64,000 nucleotides of DNA, taken from Cricetomys ansorgei. Its lineage: Eukaryota; Chordata; Mammalia; Rodentia; Nesomyidae. Both the position numbers and the translations under genes were made by a program. The stretch covers positions 3,802,501 to 3,866,500 of the forward strand of contig JAMJFZ010001133.1 of NCBI GenBank assembly GCA_026225945.1, given 5' to 3'. The notes beneath the pieces were generated by a model that worked only from the letters and a program-made list of their open reading frames with translations, was not told where the DNA came from and ran no database searches. Of this stretch, positions 33,771 through 45,924 are shown piece by piece (positions within the stretch are counted from its first letter, which is position 1; every line of letters begins with the position of its first letter).

Positions 33771-34059
33771 AAAAAAACCCAAACAACCCTTCAGCTAGAA
33801 ACAGAGAGTAAGTTAAAGTGATACATTGTATTTTGTTATGACTATTGAAAATTGTTAAAAGAATAGAGTTTAAGTTTTCTAAGCAGGAAAAAAATGGGAT
33901 GTGAGTTAATGTGGTGTGAGTTGAATCAATTTAACCATTTTACCATATGCACATATTGAAAGAACAAGTCCATGATAAACTCATTAGACTGAACCAAAAT
34001 AGAGAATTTTTTTTTTTGCCATGTGGAGATCCTTACGATTTTTCCAGTATCTGTCTGTA

Positions 34060-34160
34060 TATCAGTACCTTATAATTTCATTTTCATTGGCTGAGTACTG
34101 TGAAGGTATATCACCTTTATCTCCCCATTAGTTGATGGATGCAGGTTGTTTGTGGCAATA
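34060..34160 (-). mobile_element. Old L1 fragment, antisense
   Basis: 'gagtactgtgaaggtatatcacctttatctccccattagttgatggatgcaggttgtttg' resembles the antisense L1 ORF2 3' region ('accacattttctttatccattcatctgttgatggacatctaggttg'). Short and diverged. Confidence 0.45.
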
Positions 34161-34161
34161 G

Positions 34162-34205
34162 ACTAACAACATTGTTCTAACAACAACTAACAACAATATT
34201 GTTCT
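34162..34205 (+). repeat. Short tandem duplication
   Basis: ACTAACAACATTGTTCT at 34162 recurs as ACTAACAACAATATTGTTCT at 34186, separated by AACAAC. Each copy also contains an inverted AACAA...TTGTT pair. Confidence 0.85.
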
Positions 34206-36889
34206 GCTTCCCTTTCTATTTGTACAGGACTAATTTCTCCTCAAGGGAAATTGAGCAAGAACTATAGAGAGATGGGCTTTGCCAATCACTTAAAAGAACA
34301 TTGCTTCTACTTCACAACTCCTCTTTCTTGGGCTTGATAGATAAATCTAGCTTCAAGCTGGCAGAAGTAAGGAAAAATAAAGAGTTAGCAGAACTAGACG
34401 AGTGTCTGATCCACAGATTTCTGTGGAGACCATCCATCACATTAACCGGGCCTTAACGAAGAGAATTTCAATTAAAGAGTACAGTTCATTTCTGTAACTT
34501 CTGCAGACTCTTTTGACTTTTATAAATACTACATGTAAAACTCAAACTCACGAGAATAGATACCTATATGAATGTATGAACATATGTTTTTAAATATATT
34601 CATACACAGTTTGAATAGTTTATTTTGTGCCAAATTAAAGATAGAAAAAAAATTTTTAGAGTTATATGTAAAGGCTATAATTAGGGATTAAGGAAAGTAG
34701 AAGTGATCTTTTTTCCAAGATAAATTGCGTATTTCCCATTTCAAAGGAAAATACTTGAATATATGTTACTTTATCTCACAAATTATAAACAGATTTTAAA
34801 ATTGCTGAAACCACAAGGTTTATGATTTTGTTTTCTCTGCTTAGAGCTCTACAGACTTTGAGTGCAGAGAGGCTGAAACACTAGGACTTGAGCATTTACC
34901 TTTACTTTTCTTGTACACTCTGAAACAGGCTTTATTCAAAATCATGAAGCTTATATATCTGCTTTAGAATGCCTTTAGTCACGTGGATTTTAATTTTAGC
35001 TGCATTCTCAGATCTCCGAGTATAGAAAGAAGTGACATTAATAGTGAAAGTATTATATGACATATTCTTTCTCTTTGTTTATCTTTTTGGAAATATCTTT
35101 GTTGTTTCTACATGTAAACATTTAAATATACAACGAGAGAATTTCAATGGTTTTTCTAGCAAAAGTTACTCAATGGAAGTATCTTCAAACCCAAATATAG
35201 CATCATGCTCTGAGCTCATATACTTTTTAATATTTGGTAACTTTTATTCATCATTAATATTGATTAAAGAATCTGGATTAAAGCCATAAGTACCTCCAGA
35301 ATATCGCAAGTCCCAGATTGATATGTATTATTTAGGAAGATCTGTGACTTTGTTGCATGAATTTGTGGATAATTTTAAATATGTCTTATATTTACCACTC
35401 TAAAAGACAGACTCAAAATTCCTATAGCACCTAATGAAAGCACAGTGATTTAAAATTGGCTCTCTAAATTAGTATCATTATGTGAAAACCTGAATGCCCA
35501 TGAGATGGGGTGGTGACAACTTGATTATGTTCAGACATTTTGTAAATTAGGTACTGTGTTTGAAAACTTTGGCCTTGTGAGATTGACACCAGACTCTCAG
35601 GGAACAGTGGGGAGAGCAGAAAGCAGATCACAATGGGCTGCCAGCCCTTGGCAGGCTTGCTTTAACTTTCTCTCCCTGAAGTTCCTTGTCTTTTATTCTC
35701 TCTCTCTGAAACGGTGACACAAAGGTTATGACAAGCATGTGAAAATAGCTAGTGACTCATTAATGTCTGCAAGGACTGTGCATTGTGGAGCAGCACAGGG
35801 TGGCTTCTGCAAGTGCCTTTCATTCCTTCTGTATGTTGCAGCCAATCTCCTGAGCTGTCCAGAGTGTCATATTCCCTCAGTGAAACAAGATCAGTGCATT
35901 AATATGCTCTTCTTCCTCCAAGCTCATAGAGACTTGTCACATTAATATTTTGCTTAAATCAACTTTCCCTGAAATGTAAGAATTCAAATTATTCACTTCT
36001 TGAAGCCCTTGTGTAGGCTTTTTTTTTCTTTTAAATCTGGCAACTTTCAATTTACACATATATTGAAGTAATGGACATTCCTAACAAACAGGAGTTTTTA
36101 TTTTTTTATCATCATCAAAATGGAATTGAAGTGGCAGCATTCAAATGGGATTTTTATTAACTGGTTCTTATAGTGAACTTCTTTTACAGTAGTAAATTAT
36201 GAACCCTGCAAAAGAACCCTCTTCTGGTCCAGGCTAGGATTACCTTTACCTTATGCTCTTAACTATTTCATTTTGTTTTACTAAGTGTCATTTTACTGGC
36301 ATATGTGTCGGTCTACATATGCAAAGATTGTATATCTATACACCTCTAACTTACTTATTTTTCTGTCTTCCAGGTCTTTGGAACATGATATTGTCAATAA
36401 TAATAATATGATCATAAAGATAATACAAGCTTTGGAAGCAAATGTACCATTGCACACAGCAATTCTAAGGAGCAGTATACTATTTCTAGAGACAAAACAC
36501 TTATCATTGAAAGAAATACCACATAGTTCATATCATTTTATTCATATTTCCTGCTTCATATTTTTATGTTATAAAATGTATTAAGTCAGCCTACATTAAA
36601 ATTAAAACAACAGTTGTCTCACATTTGGAAAGCTGAGAACTTCATAACTGCTGGGTCCTAGAGTATGGGCACTTAAGCAGTGGGAATAGTAATCTCCCAG
36701 TAACTATCTGTCACTGGCAAGGCTAACAACATAGCAGGTCTTCAGTCCACAAAGGTGGGTACCTCTGCAATCCCAATCTGGCACCAAAAAATCCTGGATA
36801 GTTATTCAAAAATATAGAATAGGTATTCTCTCAACAGAGAATTTTTGCTCACATTTTGGAGTCCTGTATTAAACCCTACTACTACTAAC
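34206..36889. other. Unassigned stretch
   Basis: No gene, SINE or L1 is recognised. The segment around 35560-35960 is less AT-rich than its surroundings and looks single-copy. The 85-codon and 99-codon frames (35032-35289, 36285-36584) have no recognised motif. Confidence 0.4.
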
Positions 36890-36975
36890 ACACATACACA
36901 CACAAATGCATGCATACATGTACATGCACAAGCATGCACGCATGTATGCCTACATACAAGCACATGCATGCGTGA

Positions 36976-37056
<81 letters not shown>
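36890..37056 (+). repeat. Compound (CA)n microsatellite with CATG-rich flank
   Basis: An alternating ACAT/GCAT/CATG-rich segment (36890-36978, containing palindromic GCATGC and CATG words) leads into a CA run at 36979-37056 with two AAA interruptions. Long frames on both strands here are repeat artefacts rich in Thr-His or Cys-Val. Confidence 0.96.
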
Positions 37057-37704
37057 TATCATCATCATTATCTCCACTAATTTCTGTCTTGATAGGGGTG
37101 ATAGCTTACATGTTTTTATCCTCATTGCTTTTTATAAAATAATTTTATTCAGTATTGTTACTTTTTATAGTTTTTATTCCTATTATAATTGATTTATAAT
37201 TTTACAACAGATTGAAGGAGAAAGTCATTTATCCAAAGCCTATTGTTACGGTTAACTTTCACTGTCTACTTCAGTGGATTTTTTTCATTCGCGTAGGAGA
37301 TTGAGGCACCCATTGGACTATGTCTGAATGTGACTTACATCATTCCACGAGAATCAGGGAGGAATAAAGAGAGAAGCAGAAAGCTAGTTAAGTGAAGAGT
37401 TAAAGAAGAAAAGCCAATGGTCAGGCAGAAATTCCTTTTCAGCTTTCTAGCCCACCATGGTGGGGATGGAAGTGACCCACTTTGACACACCTTCCACAAT
37501 TCAGTGAACCCTTTGAAAACAGGAACTAAGATGAACTCTCTTCTCTTACATTGTCTGTCAAGTAGTTTGCTCATAGTGATGCCTAAAGTTATATACTTAC
37601 TTCATTGAGTTTATGTTAATAAAAGTTAAACATGTTTTTGTACCTAGTTATTGATGAAAGTAGCAATCTATCTGACCATGAGAAAGGCAGCCCCACAAGA
37701 GCTT

Positions 37705-37785
37705 TATAGCACTACTACTGATTTTCTTCACAGTACTCTAAGATGGATTTTATTATGCTAACTTTGTGAATGAAGAAACCTTGTT
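37705..37785 (-). mobile_element. Possible MIR fragment, antisense
   Basis: 'agtactctaagatggattttattatgctaactttgtgaatgaagaaacc' resembles antisense MIR 'taggtactattattatccccattttacagatgaggaaact'. Weak. Confidence 0.3.
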
Positions 37786-37954
37786 TTTTCAGAGATGATT
37801 GACTATTTTATTTAATCTACAAATTAGAAAAAGAAGAGAAGGTTAAAACTCTGAATACACAGAGCAATAATTCTTGGATACCCTTGTGGCTCACAAGCAG
37901 CTAAACTCTTATATCTCTCACACTGCAAAATTCACATTAGTGCACATTCATTTT

Positions 37955-38470
37955 AAATTTATTCCTTGAGAACCTCACACATGTATACAGTGAAATACGA
38001 TCATATCCATCTCATGTTTCCCCGTTCATCTCTCCCTAGATGCCCACACACAGTCTTCCAATTTTATGTCTTTTAAAAATATAATCCATTAAATCAAACT
38101 TGGGTTGTTCAAGAGACACATACCCGAGGGGTCATTTTCTGACACAAGAGAAAACTACCAGCAGCCACATCACCAAAGAAAAATTATTTTACTTCCTCCA
38201 ATACTTATCAATTTCTTACAGCTTCTCAGTTGTGGATGGGGTCTTGGGAGCTCCTCCTAGATCCATGCTGCAATTGTGGTTGGCTTGATCTTATACAGAT
38301 CTTATACAGATAGTAACAGCTGCTGTGAGTTCATGAATGCAATTGCTGTGTCTTAGTCCACAAGATAGCACTTCACAGCACTCCTCCCCATCCTCTGGGC
38401 TCTCACATTCTTCCTAGCTCCTCTTCTATGTTGTTCTCTGAGCCTTAGCATGGATGTGATTAAGATGTCT
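37955..38470 (-). mobile_element. L1 3' UTR, antisense
   Basis: It begins with 'ttccttgagaacctcacacatgtatacag', the reverse complement of an L1 3' terminus. It continues with 'agatgcccacacac', 'cagcagccacatcacca', 'gcttctcagttgtggatgggg', 'tgctgtgagttcatgaatgcaattgctgtgtc', and 'ttctctgagccttagcatggatgtgatta'. The same landmarks in the same order are at 55905-56620. The unit 'cttatacagat' is tandemly duplicated near 38290-38311. Confidence 0.7.
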
Positions 38471-38844
38471 GTTTTTATGAGCATAAAAATATGAGATATT
38501 GGACTGATGTAAGTAAATACACATTAGTGATAAGTTTTTGTCATTGTAAATATTATATTTAAACTCAGTTGTTGCTTTGTCCTCTAAAAAATGTTGCATC
38601 ATTAGTTCATGTAGCTGAAGATCTTCTCAAATGCTGAGGGAATCAAATATACAACCTACATTCTATGAACTTCCAAAACAGCACAATGACTGAGAAGAAC
38701 CCCACCTCCCTCCCACCACATGCCACTTGTTTAGAATGAGAAAACTGGGGTTTCTATGAGAGTAGAGTGTTAGGTTGGCCTCCCCCTCTTCCCTCTCTTC
38801 CTGATCTCCCTGCTTCTCATCTTCCTTCTTGCCCTCATTCTTTT

Positions 38845-38902
38845 GTGGACAGGACTGAACACAAGGCCTTGAGCAAGGACACTCAGTGTCTAGCTCTCTT
38901 AG
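38845..38902 (-). mobile_element. ID/B4-like SINE fragment, antisense
   Basis: 'ggactgaacacaaggccttgagcaaggacactcagtgtctagctctc' resembles the reverse complement of a tRNA-derived SINE head (…gagctctaccactgagc…). Short. Confidence 0.35.
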
Positions 38903-39084
38903 ATCAATGGTCCTGTACCGATATGCTTTTTATTTAACAACTTCACTAACAGCAACAGCCTTTTGTGCTATGTGCATCTAAGAATCAATCTTGTTCAAAT
39001 GTTTAATTTTACAGAAGAACTAATAGATATCAATAAAAATAACGTGGATCTCTCAAAGATGGGTTTTTTATGTGAATGTGCTCC

Positions 39085-39170
39085 TGGCTTCCTGTGATCT
39101 TATGCAAATCACTTCAACTTTCTGACTCTCAGTTGATATCTGTCACATGAAAGGTTGGCTATGGACTTTC
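39085..39170 (+). mobile_element. MIR SINE
   Basis: 'ctgtgatcttatgcaaatcacttcaactttctgactctcagttgatatctgtcacatgaaagg' follows the MIR core 'tgtgaccttgggcaagtcacttaacctctctgagcctcagtttcctcatctgtaaaatgg'. An ancient insertion. Confidence 0.65.
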
Positions 39171-40127
39171 TGTTCTTTCACATTGTCACTTTATACAGTA
39201 CGTGATGTTTCAAGGTCAGCTATGTCAAAGCCAAATCAAAAGGAGATCCATGGCCACATGCCTTTTGATCTTCTCATCACTTGTGCACAGGCCAGGCAGC
39301 ACTGAGACAGCCTGCCTCATCCATGTTCTAGGTAAGTGCACATTTTATGTGCATATGTCTCTATCTACAGGGTTTAGAGGAGAAGGAATTGTTATGAAAG
39401 CCATTAGATTTCAAAGTCCAGTCTTTTAATGCTTCTCCAGTGGGGAGCCTTATATTAATATCTCCCCTACAAACTGAAATGGTAGCATGTTATTTGGTCT
39501 GAAGCTTAATGGAAGTACTTAATTGAAACAGTGCCACTAAAGAGTAATCAGCTTTTAACTATTATGAACATATGTGTTCTGTTGTGAATATGAATTGAGT
39601 TCCTTTGTCCTCCAGAGAGACATTGTAAAAATGGTCGTTTACTTCCTCTACCTTCTATCTAGTATTTTGCTATGGCTCATTTGAAGCACATCCATATAGA
39701 GACAAGATCTTTACCTGTCCATCTATGTGTGGGTTGAGATCACTCTGCATTCCTTTCTCCCCCCAATTGGCTTTTTATTTTTTGCAATATTGTCATATAC
39801 CAATATCCAACTGACTAACCACTAAAGAGTATATGTTGTACACTCAATTTCATAGGCAAATGATTGGTATACTGAAGGAAAACGCCTTCATTGAATGACT
39901 TTGGATCAGTTTTCATAAGAGCAAGGCTTGTGTCAAATTCTAACAGAAGCACTGACACACACCAACAACCACATTTACATATGTGTGCAAAAGTAACATC
40001 CTGCACGGAAAATAGTAAACAATCAATAAACATCATTTGTATTGTTTTTTATAAAAGAGCTGACACACTCTTTCGAATGAAATGTGAAGTAAGCTTTTTT
40101 TATTCATGAAGTTGAACATAAACAGAA

Positions 40128-40470
40128 AAATAGATTAATTGATAAAATGTTTGCCTCACAAGAATTAGAACCTGAGTTCGATACCTAGGAGCTACATTTA
40201 AAAATTCAAGCATGGTGGTACATTTTTGTAGTTCTGGCACCGAGGACTTTAAGACAGGCTGAACTCTGGTCTCACTGCAAGCTAGTCTAGCCTATTAGAC
40301 AGGCTCCAGTGAGAGGTCTTGTGCCAAAACAAACAAACAAATATTTTTAAAAATTAAATTAATTAAATTAAAATTTTAAAATTAATTAAAAATTAAAATT
40401 CTTTTTAACAGAGGGTGACTGTTGCCTGAGGAATGACACTTGAAGTTCTTCTATTGTCTGCACTCACGTG
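40128..40470 (+). mobile_element. B4-type SINE with internal AT-rich expansion
   Basis: A tRNA-like head (40128-40195, 'cctgagttcgatacctagg') is followed by a B1-like body with 'caagcatggtggtac', and 'gacaggctccagtgagaggtcttgtgcc'. An expanded ATTAA-rich tract lies at about 40345-40402. The B4 tail follows ('tgttgcctgaggaatgacacttgaagttcttctattgtctgcactcacg'). The tail matches the RSINE/B4 end 'gaggaacgacacccgaggttgtcctctggcc'. Confidence 0.75.
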
Positions 40471-42235
40471 TTAATAAATTTACATTAATAACCCTCTCAG
40501 TGACTGAGAGTACAACTGGATCCAGTCACATCAAACTCCTGCAATAAAGCTCTCTCTACCACGGTAGACTATAACCTCAAACTGTGAGGTCAAATAAATG
40601 CTTCTTTCCTTAAGTTGCTCGTATCAGGAGTTATGTCGTAACATTATAAAAATAAATAGTATAAATGTATAATATGTCTCGTAAACTACACCGTAAAATA
40701 TATCGTTATGTACTTTTAAAAGTTGATGTCAAAATTTGTAAGAGGACGTGAAGATATTTCGTCCAGTCATGTTGGTAAGTGCTAGAACAAGTCTTAAGGT
40801 GCTCTGCCTTTGTTTTTCTCTGAGGATCTTAATTACACCTTCATACTTCCTAAAGGGATCTAAAATATAAATAGGATGCAGAGTAGTCACTTAGAAGTTC
40901 AGGGTATTCATAAGAAAATACTAGGATTTTATTTATGACTCAAATCTTTGATAGCAGTACATTGGAATTTTAAGTGATAACTACTATATTGCTAGGAAAC
41001 ATATATCATGAGGAGTCTCAGCTCAATGAGCCAGATGGTACAGCCAGAAGATGGAGGAAAGGCCAAAGTCAATTAAGTATGGAGCTAGAGGTAGACATGT
41101 GATCAGAATATAAAACCTTCATCCTCTGTCCATGTTGTTGATTTTGGGATACTCTTTCCAAATGTTTTAAGCAGTTGCCAAAAAAATCTGCATAGGAATA
41201 ATATCCGTTTGTGCTTGCAGAATTCATTAGTTACTCTGAATTTTCTTTGAGTATCAAGTAAAATGAGATGAGATATAAGAGCAGCAGGCAATGTAATTCA
41301 ATTATCCCAGTAATATTACTCGTCTATCTTCTGCATAGCAGCAGCAAGATTGGATCTCAATGCCCAGTACATGGATGTATAATCATTTTTGTTTTGGAGT
41401 TTTGGTTGATCATTACCTTAAGAGGATCTAATATTTGCCTAAAATATGTTACTCTTCCTGCTAAATATGATATGCATTTGTGCTTAAAATATAGAACAAA
41501 TTCATCATAATTCAAATGCCTTGATCATAGCAAGCTTCCCTTCACTTGACCGGCAATCCTCTGGGTATGACCTCATTTCTAATTATCCACAGTTTCCTTC
41601 TTATAATTCAACATCCCGATTTCCTCTCTCTGTATTCCTAGCCAACTTGCATTTGTTTTGTAAGTGACAGCATGCCTCAACATAGTTTTCATTGTTTACT
41701 GATTCATTTATTCAGCTGAGTTACAGGGTGTCAGTGAACTGACAAGGAGATGACACGTAATGCTGGCAGGCAAGTCATGGGAAAAGTTGAGGGAATATGA
41801 GCAGCTATTCTAGACTGTGCAATTGTCGGGCTCTATGATCCCCAATCAATATTTTTTGCTTTCTAATTGTTCTTGGATTTATACATAGTGACATTATCCA
41901 GAGCTGTACACTTCCATCTGTGCTTATTACTGCAATTTTGATTTTTTATTTAAATTACAAACCTATCCCAGCTGGGTTTACTGGTGTGCTTTGCGTTCCA
42001 AATGCTAGAAATGATATCAATGTAGTATTATGAACATATTCGTGATTTAAAAAGTACGTTTGCATTCTACCCAAGGACAGATGTTTCCATTCACATGCTT
42101 AAAAACATAAGAAATTTGAGTTTGTTGATACAAATTATCATGCAACTTAAACTAAATTCTTTTACATATACCTTCTGAAAACCTAACCTCTCCCAACAGA
42201 TAGTTCAAAAGTACCAAATTAATAACTTTTTCCTT
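40471..42235. other. Unassigned stretch
   Basis: No gene is recognised. Text around 40480-40640 (with 'tcaaataaatgcttctttccttaag' near 40590) may be an unrecognised LTR end. The rest is single-copy-looking. Confidence 0.35.
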
Positions 42236-42239
42236 TTTT

Positions 42240-42415
42240 TAATATATATTACATTTATTTATTTAGTGTGTGTGTGTGTGTGTGTGTGTGCCTATAGGTA
42301 AAATTGTGCCATGGTGTGTTTGTGCTTATCAATTCTCTTTTCCCATCAGTTGGGTCCCAGGGCTTAGATTCAGGTCATCAGCCTAAACAACAATACCTCT
42401 ACCCACTGAGCAATA
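42240..42415 (-). mobile_element. B3/B2-like SINE, antisense, with (GT)n
   Basis: A T-rich end and a (GT)n run at 42266-42290 precede 'tcccatcagttgggtcccagggcttagattcaggtcatcagcc' and 'acctctacccactgagcaatatcccagacc', the reverse complement of a tRNA-derived SINE head. The GT run sits at the tail end. Confidence 0.65.
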
Positions 42416-42439
42416 TCCCAGACCAGATGGAAACTTCAA

Positions 42440-42618
42440 TTTTTAAAGATTTAATTTATCTTCATATATGTACATGTGTGTATGCACAGGTGTGGGGGTG
42501 CCCACAGAGGCCAGAAGAGGGAATCTGACAGAGTGGGAGTTACAGGCAGTTGCTTCCAAACAGTTGCAGGTTCTGAGACTTAAATTCTAGCCCCACTGGC
42601 TGAGCAATCCTTAGGCAG
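42440..42618 (-). mobile_element. B2/B3-like SINE, antisense
   Basis: 'tttaaagatttaatttatcttcatatatg', 'tgcccacagaggccagaagaggg', 'ggagttacaggcagttgcttcc', 'tctgagacttaaattctagccccactggctgagcaatcc' follow the antisense order of a B2-type SINE. It lies about 25 bases from the previous antisense SINE. Confidence 0.6.
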
Positions 42619-43218
42619 CATTTACTTTTGTTTCTAGGAATACTCTTCTTTATTCATAACTGCTCTGTTTTCTTGGCAGTTTCTGTGTGCCAAACTAGAA
42701 CTGGCTGAGGAGTAAGCCAATGTGTCCAAGATGCCATGTGGCCCACAACAACTTAGTCTGTAGTTGAATAGCAAGTAGTGAGTGCCATTTTCTAAATGAT
42801 CTTTTTTCCTTTTTTCCTTCTATCAGCACCTCACCTCTGTCTCTTATCACCGTCCGATATTTGTGACTACTTCTGTTCTGTGAGCATGCTTGTCACCTGG
42901 AGTCGATGTCAGCGTGAGGCTGGTCAGCTTCTTTCATTCCCCGTCACAGAACTTTCCAGGTTCGGATTTCTCCAATAGCCTGGCTTCTAAAGTGAAGATA
43001 GTGACAACAGCGAATAGAGTCCATTCTATATCCTAGGTGAGTGTGTAAGGTGAGAAGAGGATAGTGTGTTTCACTAAATCATTGAGAGATGGAAGACTTA
43101 AGGGTACTGCTTTATATCCTCAGTTATCCTGATCAATAGAGAAATAGAGCCTTCAAATTAAATTCTAAGTTTATCTGAAAGGTTCCATTTTAGAACTGGA
43201 AGAATAAAATATTTGTAG
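42619..43218. other. Unassigned stretch
   Basis: No gene or named repeat recognised. The sequence is somewhat richer in G+C than the surroundings (42850-42980). Confidence 0.4.
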
Positions 43219-43940
43219 GCCTGGGGTTGGTGGCACATGCCTTTAATCCCAGCATTCAGGAGGCAGAGGCAAGTGAGTTTCTGGGAGTTCAAGATTGTAG
43301 TCCTGGCGGTGGAATTCCCTCACCATGTGCATGTCTCAGCTGCAGGTACCCTGCCTGGAGATAGTGGCCACCCGTGAGATCATCTCCAGGCCAAGAGATG
43401 TGGAGGGGACACAAGTGCCGAGGACCAAGTGGCATGGCGGGGCAGGGCCTCCTACTGTGTCCTTGGTGGGTCTCAGGTGGGTCAGCGAGTAGACAGACAC
43501 TCAGGACATGCATCAGGGGGTGTCTCTCTTTAATGGGGCATGTAGGATACATAAAAATGGTCACAGGCAGGGAGGAGCCTATGATCCTGAGAATGCCCAT
43601 TGGTTAGGTCATCCTATATGGGACTAGTCTTGCCTGTGTGTGGAATTTGAGTCTGTGTATTCCAACCCGCAAGGCAGAAAAGCATCCTTGCTTTATTGAA
43701 GGTTCATATCTGAATGTGGCTGGGTTTAGGCCAGGTCTAAGGTGTGGAGCAACGAACTCCTACCATCCTCACTCTCTAGGGGTGTTGCGGGGTTTAAGTC
43801 AGCTTCAACACACTATTAGCCTTTGGATCATCCCCAACACAAGGTCAGCCTGGTCTACAGAGTGAGTTCTGGGTCAGCCTGGAATAATACCTTTCAACAA
43901 AGAAAACCTTTGTTGAAAATTCAAAAACAATAAAAAGAAT
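43219..43940 (+). mobile_element. B1 SINE interrupted by a solo LTR
   Basis: The left half (43219-43295) is 'gcctggggttggtggcacatgcctttaatcccagcattcaggaggcagaggcaagtgagtttctgggagttcaag'. The right half (43840-43940) resumes 'caaggtcagcctggtctacagagtgagttctgggtcagcctgg' and ends in an A-rich tail. Joined in order they give a normal B1 with nothing missing, so the 544 bases between are an insertion that postdates the B1. Confidence 0.93.
43296..43839 (-). mobile_element. Solo LTR inside a B1, with 6-bp duplication
   Basis: Read on the minus strand it starts TGTTGGGGATGATCC and ends CCGCCAGGACTACA. Flanking bases are CAAGAT (43290-43295) and CAAGGT (43840-43845), a 6-bp duplication with one change. 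On the minus strand the order is CCAAT in 'aaccaatgggcatt', then 'tttttatgtatcc', then ATTAAA in 'ccccattaaagagagacacc', as expected for U3 then R. Another AATAAA lies upstream in U3. The 6-bp TSD favours an ERV2 (ERVK-like) family. No internal genes are present. Confidence 0.85.
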
Positions 43941-44019
43941 ATATTTGCATATTGTATGTTAACTTAAATATGTTTATTAAAATTGAAGGACCTAAACTCC
44001 ATTTCTCTTTGTGTGTACA

Positions 44020-44500
44020 TGTAGGGTCCCTTGTCTCAAGCCTGGTCCAGGTCCACACTGTTCTGCTCAAGTCACTGATTTGTGCCTGGCCCTGCAAGCT
44101 AGCAAATTCTAACCCTCTCTCTGAGGCCAACCAATCAGAAAGAAGAAGCAGTGCAAAAGTAGCCCCTATCTCATCTTGCCAGACAGCCCTAAAGACCATA
44201 AACCAAATGTCTTGACTTTAATGGCTAACCAATGGCTTAAGAATATGGACAGTTAGCCCTTGAGCATGAGCCAATCAAAACTAAACGTTTTTAAACTGCA
44301 TTTCTGTTCCCCAATTAGAAACCAGGCTACCTCGTCCATGTTGAAACTCCTCTTACTGTCTATAATAAGGCCAGCAAGCGTTTGCTCATGGCTGGCCATC
44401 TTGCATGGTACCAGACCACAGCATGCTGGTTTGCTCTGCAGAATAAAAGCTCCTGGCTTTTGCATCAGAACTAGGCTCCTGGTGCTAATTGAACAGGTAG
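44020..44500 (+). mobile_element. ERV LTR (ERV1-like), plus strand
   Basis: It begins near TGTAGGGTCCCTTG. It carries three CCAAT motifs (near 44131, 44229 and 44269), a TATA-like 'tctataataagg' at 44359-44370, and AATAAA at 44442-44447 followed by 'gctcctggcttttgcatcagaactaggctcctgg'. This end is typical of type-C (ERV1) rodent LTRs. No internal region adjoins. The right edge and any duplication are unclear. Confidence 0.65.
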
Positions 44501-44599
44501 ATATTGGACACTGTGTACTACAAAAATAAATCTTAATGTAAAATAGAATTATATGTGATACATGTGTACATGAAATATATGTGACTATACAGACATATT

Positions 44600-44790
44600 T
44601 AGTATTAAAAAAGCAGGCAAGGAAGATGTCTAAATAGGGTTCCAGAAATGCTGGTGAACTGAGTTCAGTCCCTGCTACCCAAATTATGGAAGGTCAAAAT
44701 TCATCCATACTGCTTGTCCTCTACCATGGAGTATAAATATGTACACACGTACATAAATAAATAAACAATAAATAAATAAAGTGTAAAAAC
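44600..44790 (+). mobile_element. Diverged tRNA-derived SINE (B2-like)
   Basis: 'ccagaaatgctggtgaactgagttcagtccctgctacccaaattatggaagg' corresponds to the second half of a B2/B3 head and body. It ends in a tail of AAATAAAT repeats (44750-44780). Confidence 0.5.
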
Positions 44791-44817
44791 AACCTAAGCA
44801 CTAAAGCAAATTCTATA

Positions 44818-45866
44818 GTGAATATATGTGCATATACATGTAAATAATGAAAATAACAAATATTTATAGTGTATTTATGAGTACACAAATATAAATAATA
44901 GATATTAAAACATGAAGAAACGTGGTACATTCACACAATTGAGAATTACTCATTCATTAAAAAAATTACATTATGAAATTTGCAGGTAAGTGGATGAAAC
45001 TCGAAAAAAGTCATCCCAAATCCTGAAAGATGAAAAGGGTATGCATTCAGTTATATGTGTGTATTAACTCTTAAGTCAATGATAACCAAGCTACTATCTG
45101 TAGAACCACAGAGGATAAGTGTACAGTAAGGAACTAGATGCTGCAGTTATATCTCATTTGGTAAATAGAATAAATAGTTATAGATTGTTGGATGGGGGAA
45201 CAGAAGGACCCTGTAGGGAGGAGAAAGGGATAGTGGGATGAGGGAAAGAATATGGGGAGAGACAGATAAAATTAAGCATCATCTGAAGGGTAGTTGGAAA
45301 CCTAATAGAGTAGAAGCTTTTTAAAATATATTCATATATGAAAGCAACCTAAATGCCAAATTGTGGGAGAGACAGAGCCCCAACTAGCCCTCTCTTATTA
45401 TCAAATGCCCCTTCCAGTCCAGGAAATGGGTTATATAAAATTGAGTTGATGGCCAAAGGGGACCCTTAGGAATCTTCAAACAACCCAGGCTGTTGCCAAA
45501 GTGATAGGTTGCTCTCAACAAAAACTGACATCAAGGCCCCATTGCTGAAGACAACACTGACACAACTCATTGAACATGGAGAAGTTGAGATGGTGCCTAC
45601 ATAGAGTCTTCGCCCCTATGTGTCTAGAGTCTTTGGTGTAGGAATGGATACTGCATGCCAGCCTCAAAATATCTGATCTTCAATGATGCTCTGCCTGTAA
45701 GAATGCTAGGACAATGGTGCCACAAAGCTATGGGGGTAACCAACTAATAACTGGTTGGCCTTAAGGTTTGTTCCATGATATGGAACTTAAAACTGACCAT
45801 GCCTGGGTGACCAATAAAGACTAGATAGCCCAGGTACATAGAAACCAAATACTGATGGGAAAAAAG

Positions 45867-45924
<58 letters not shown>

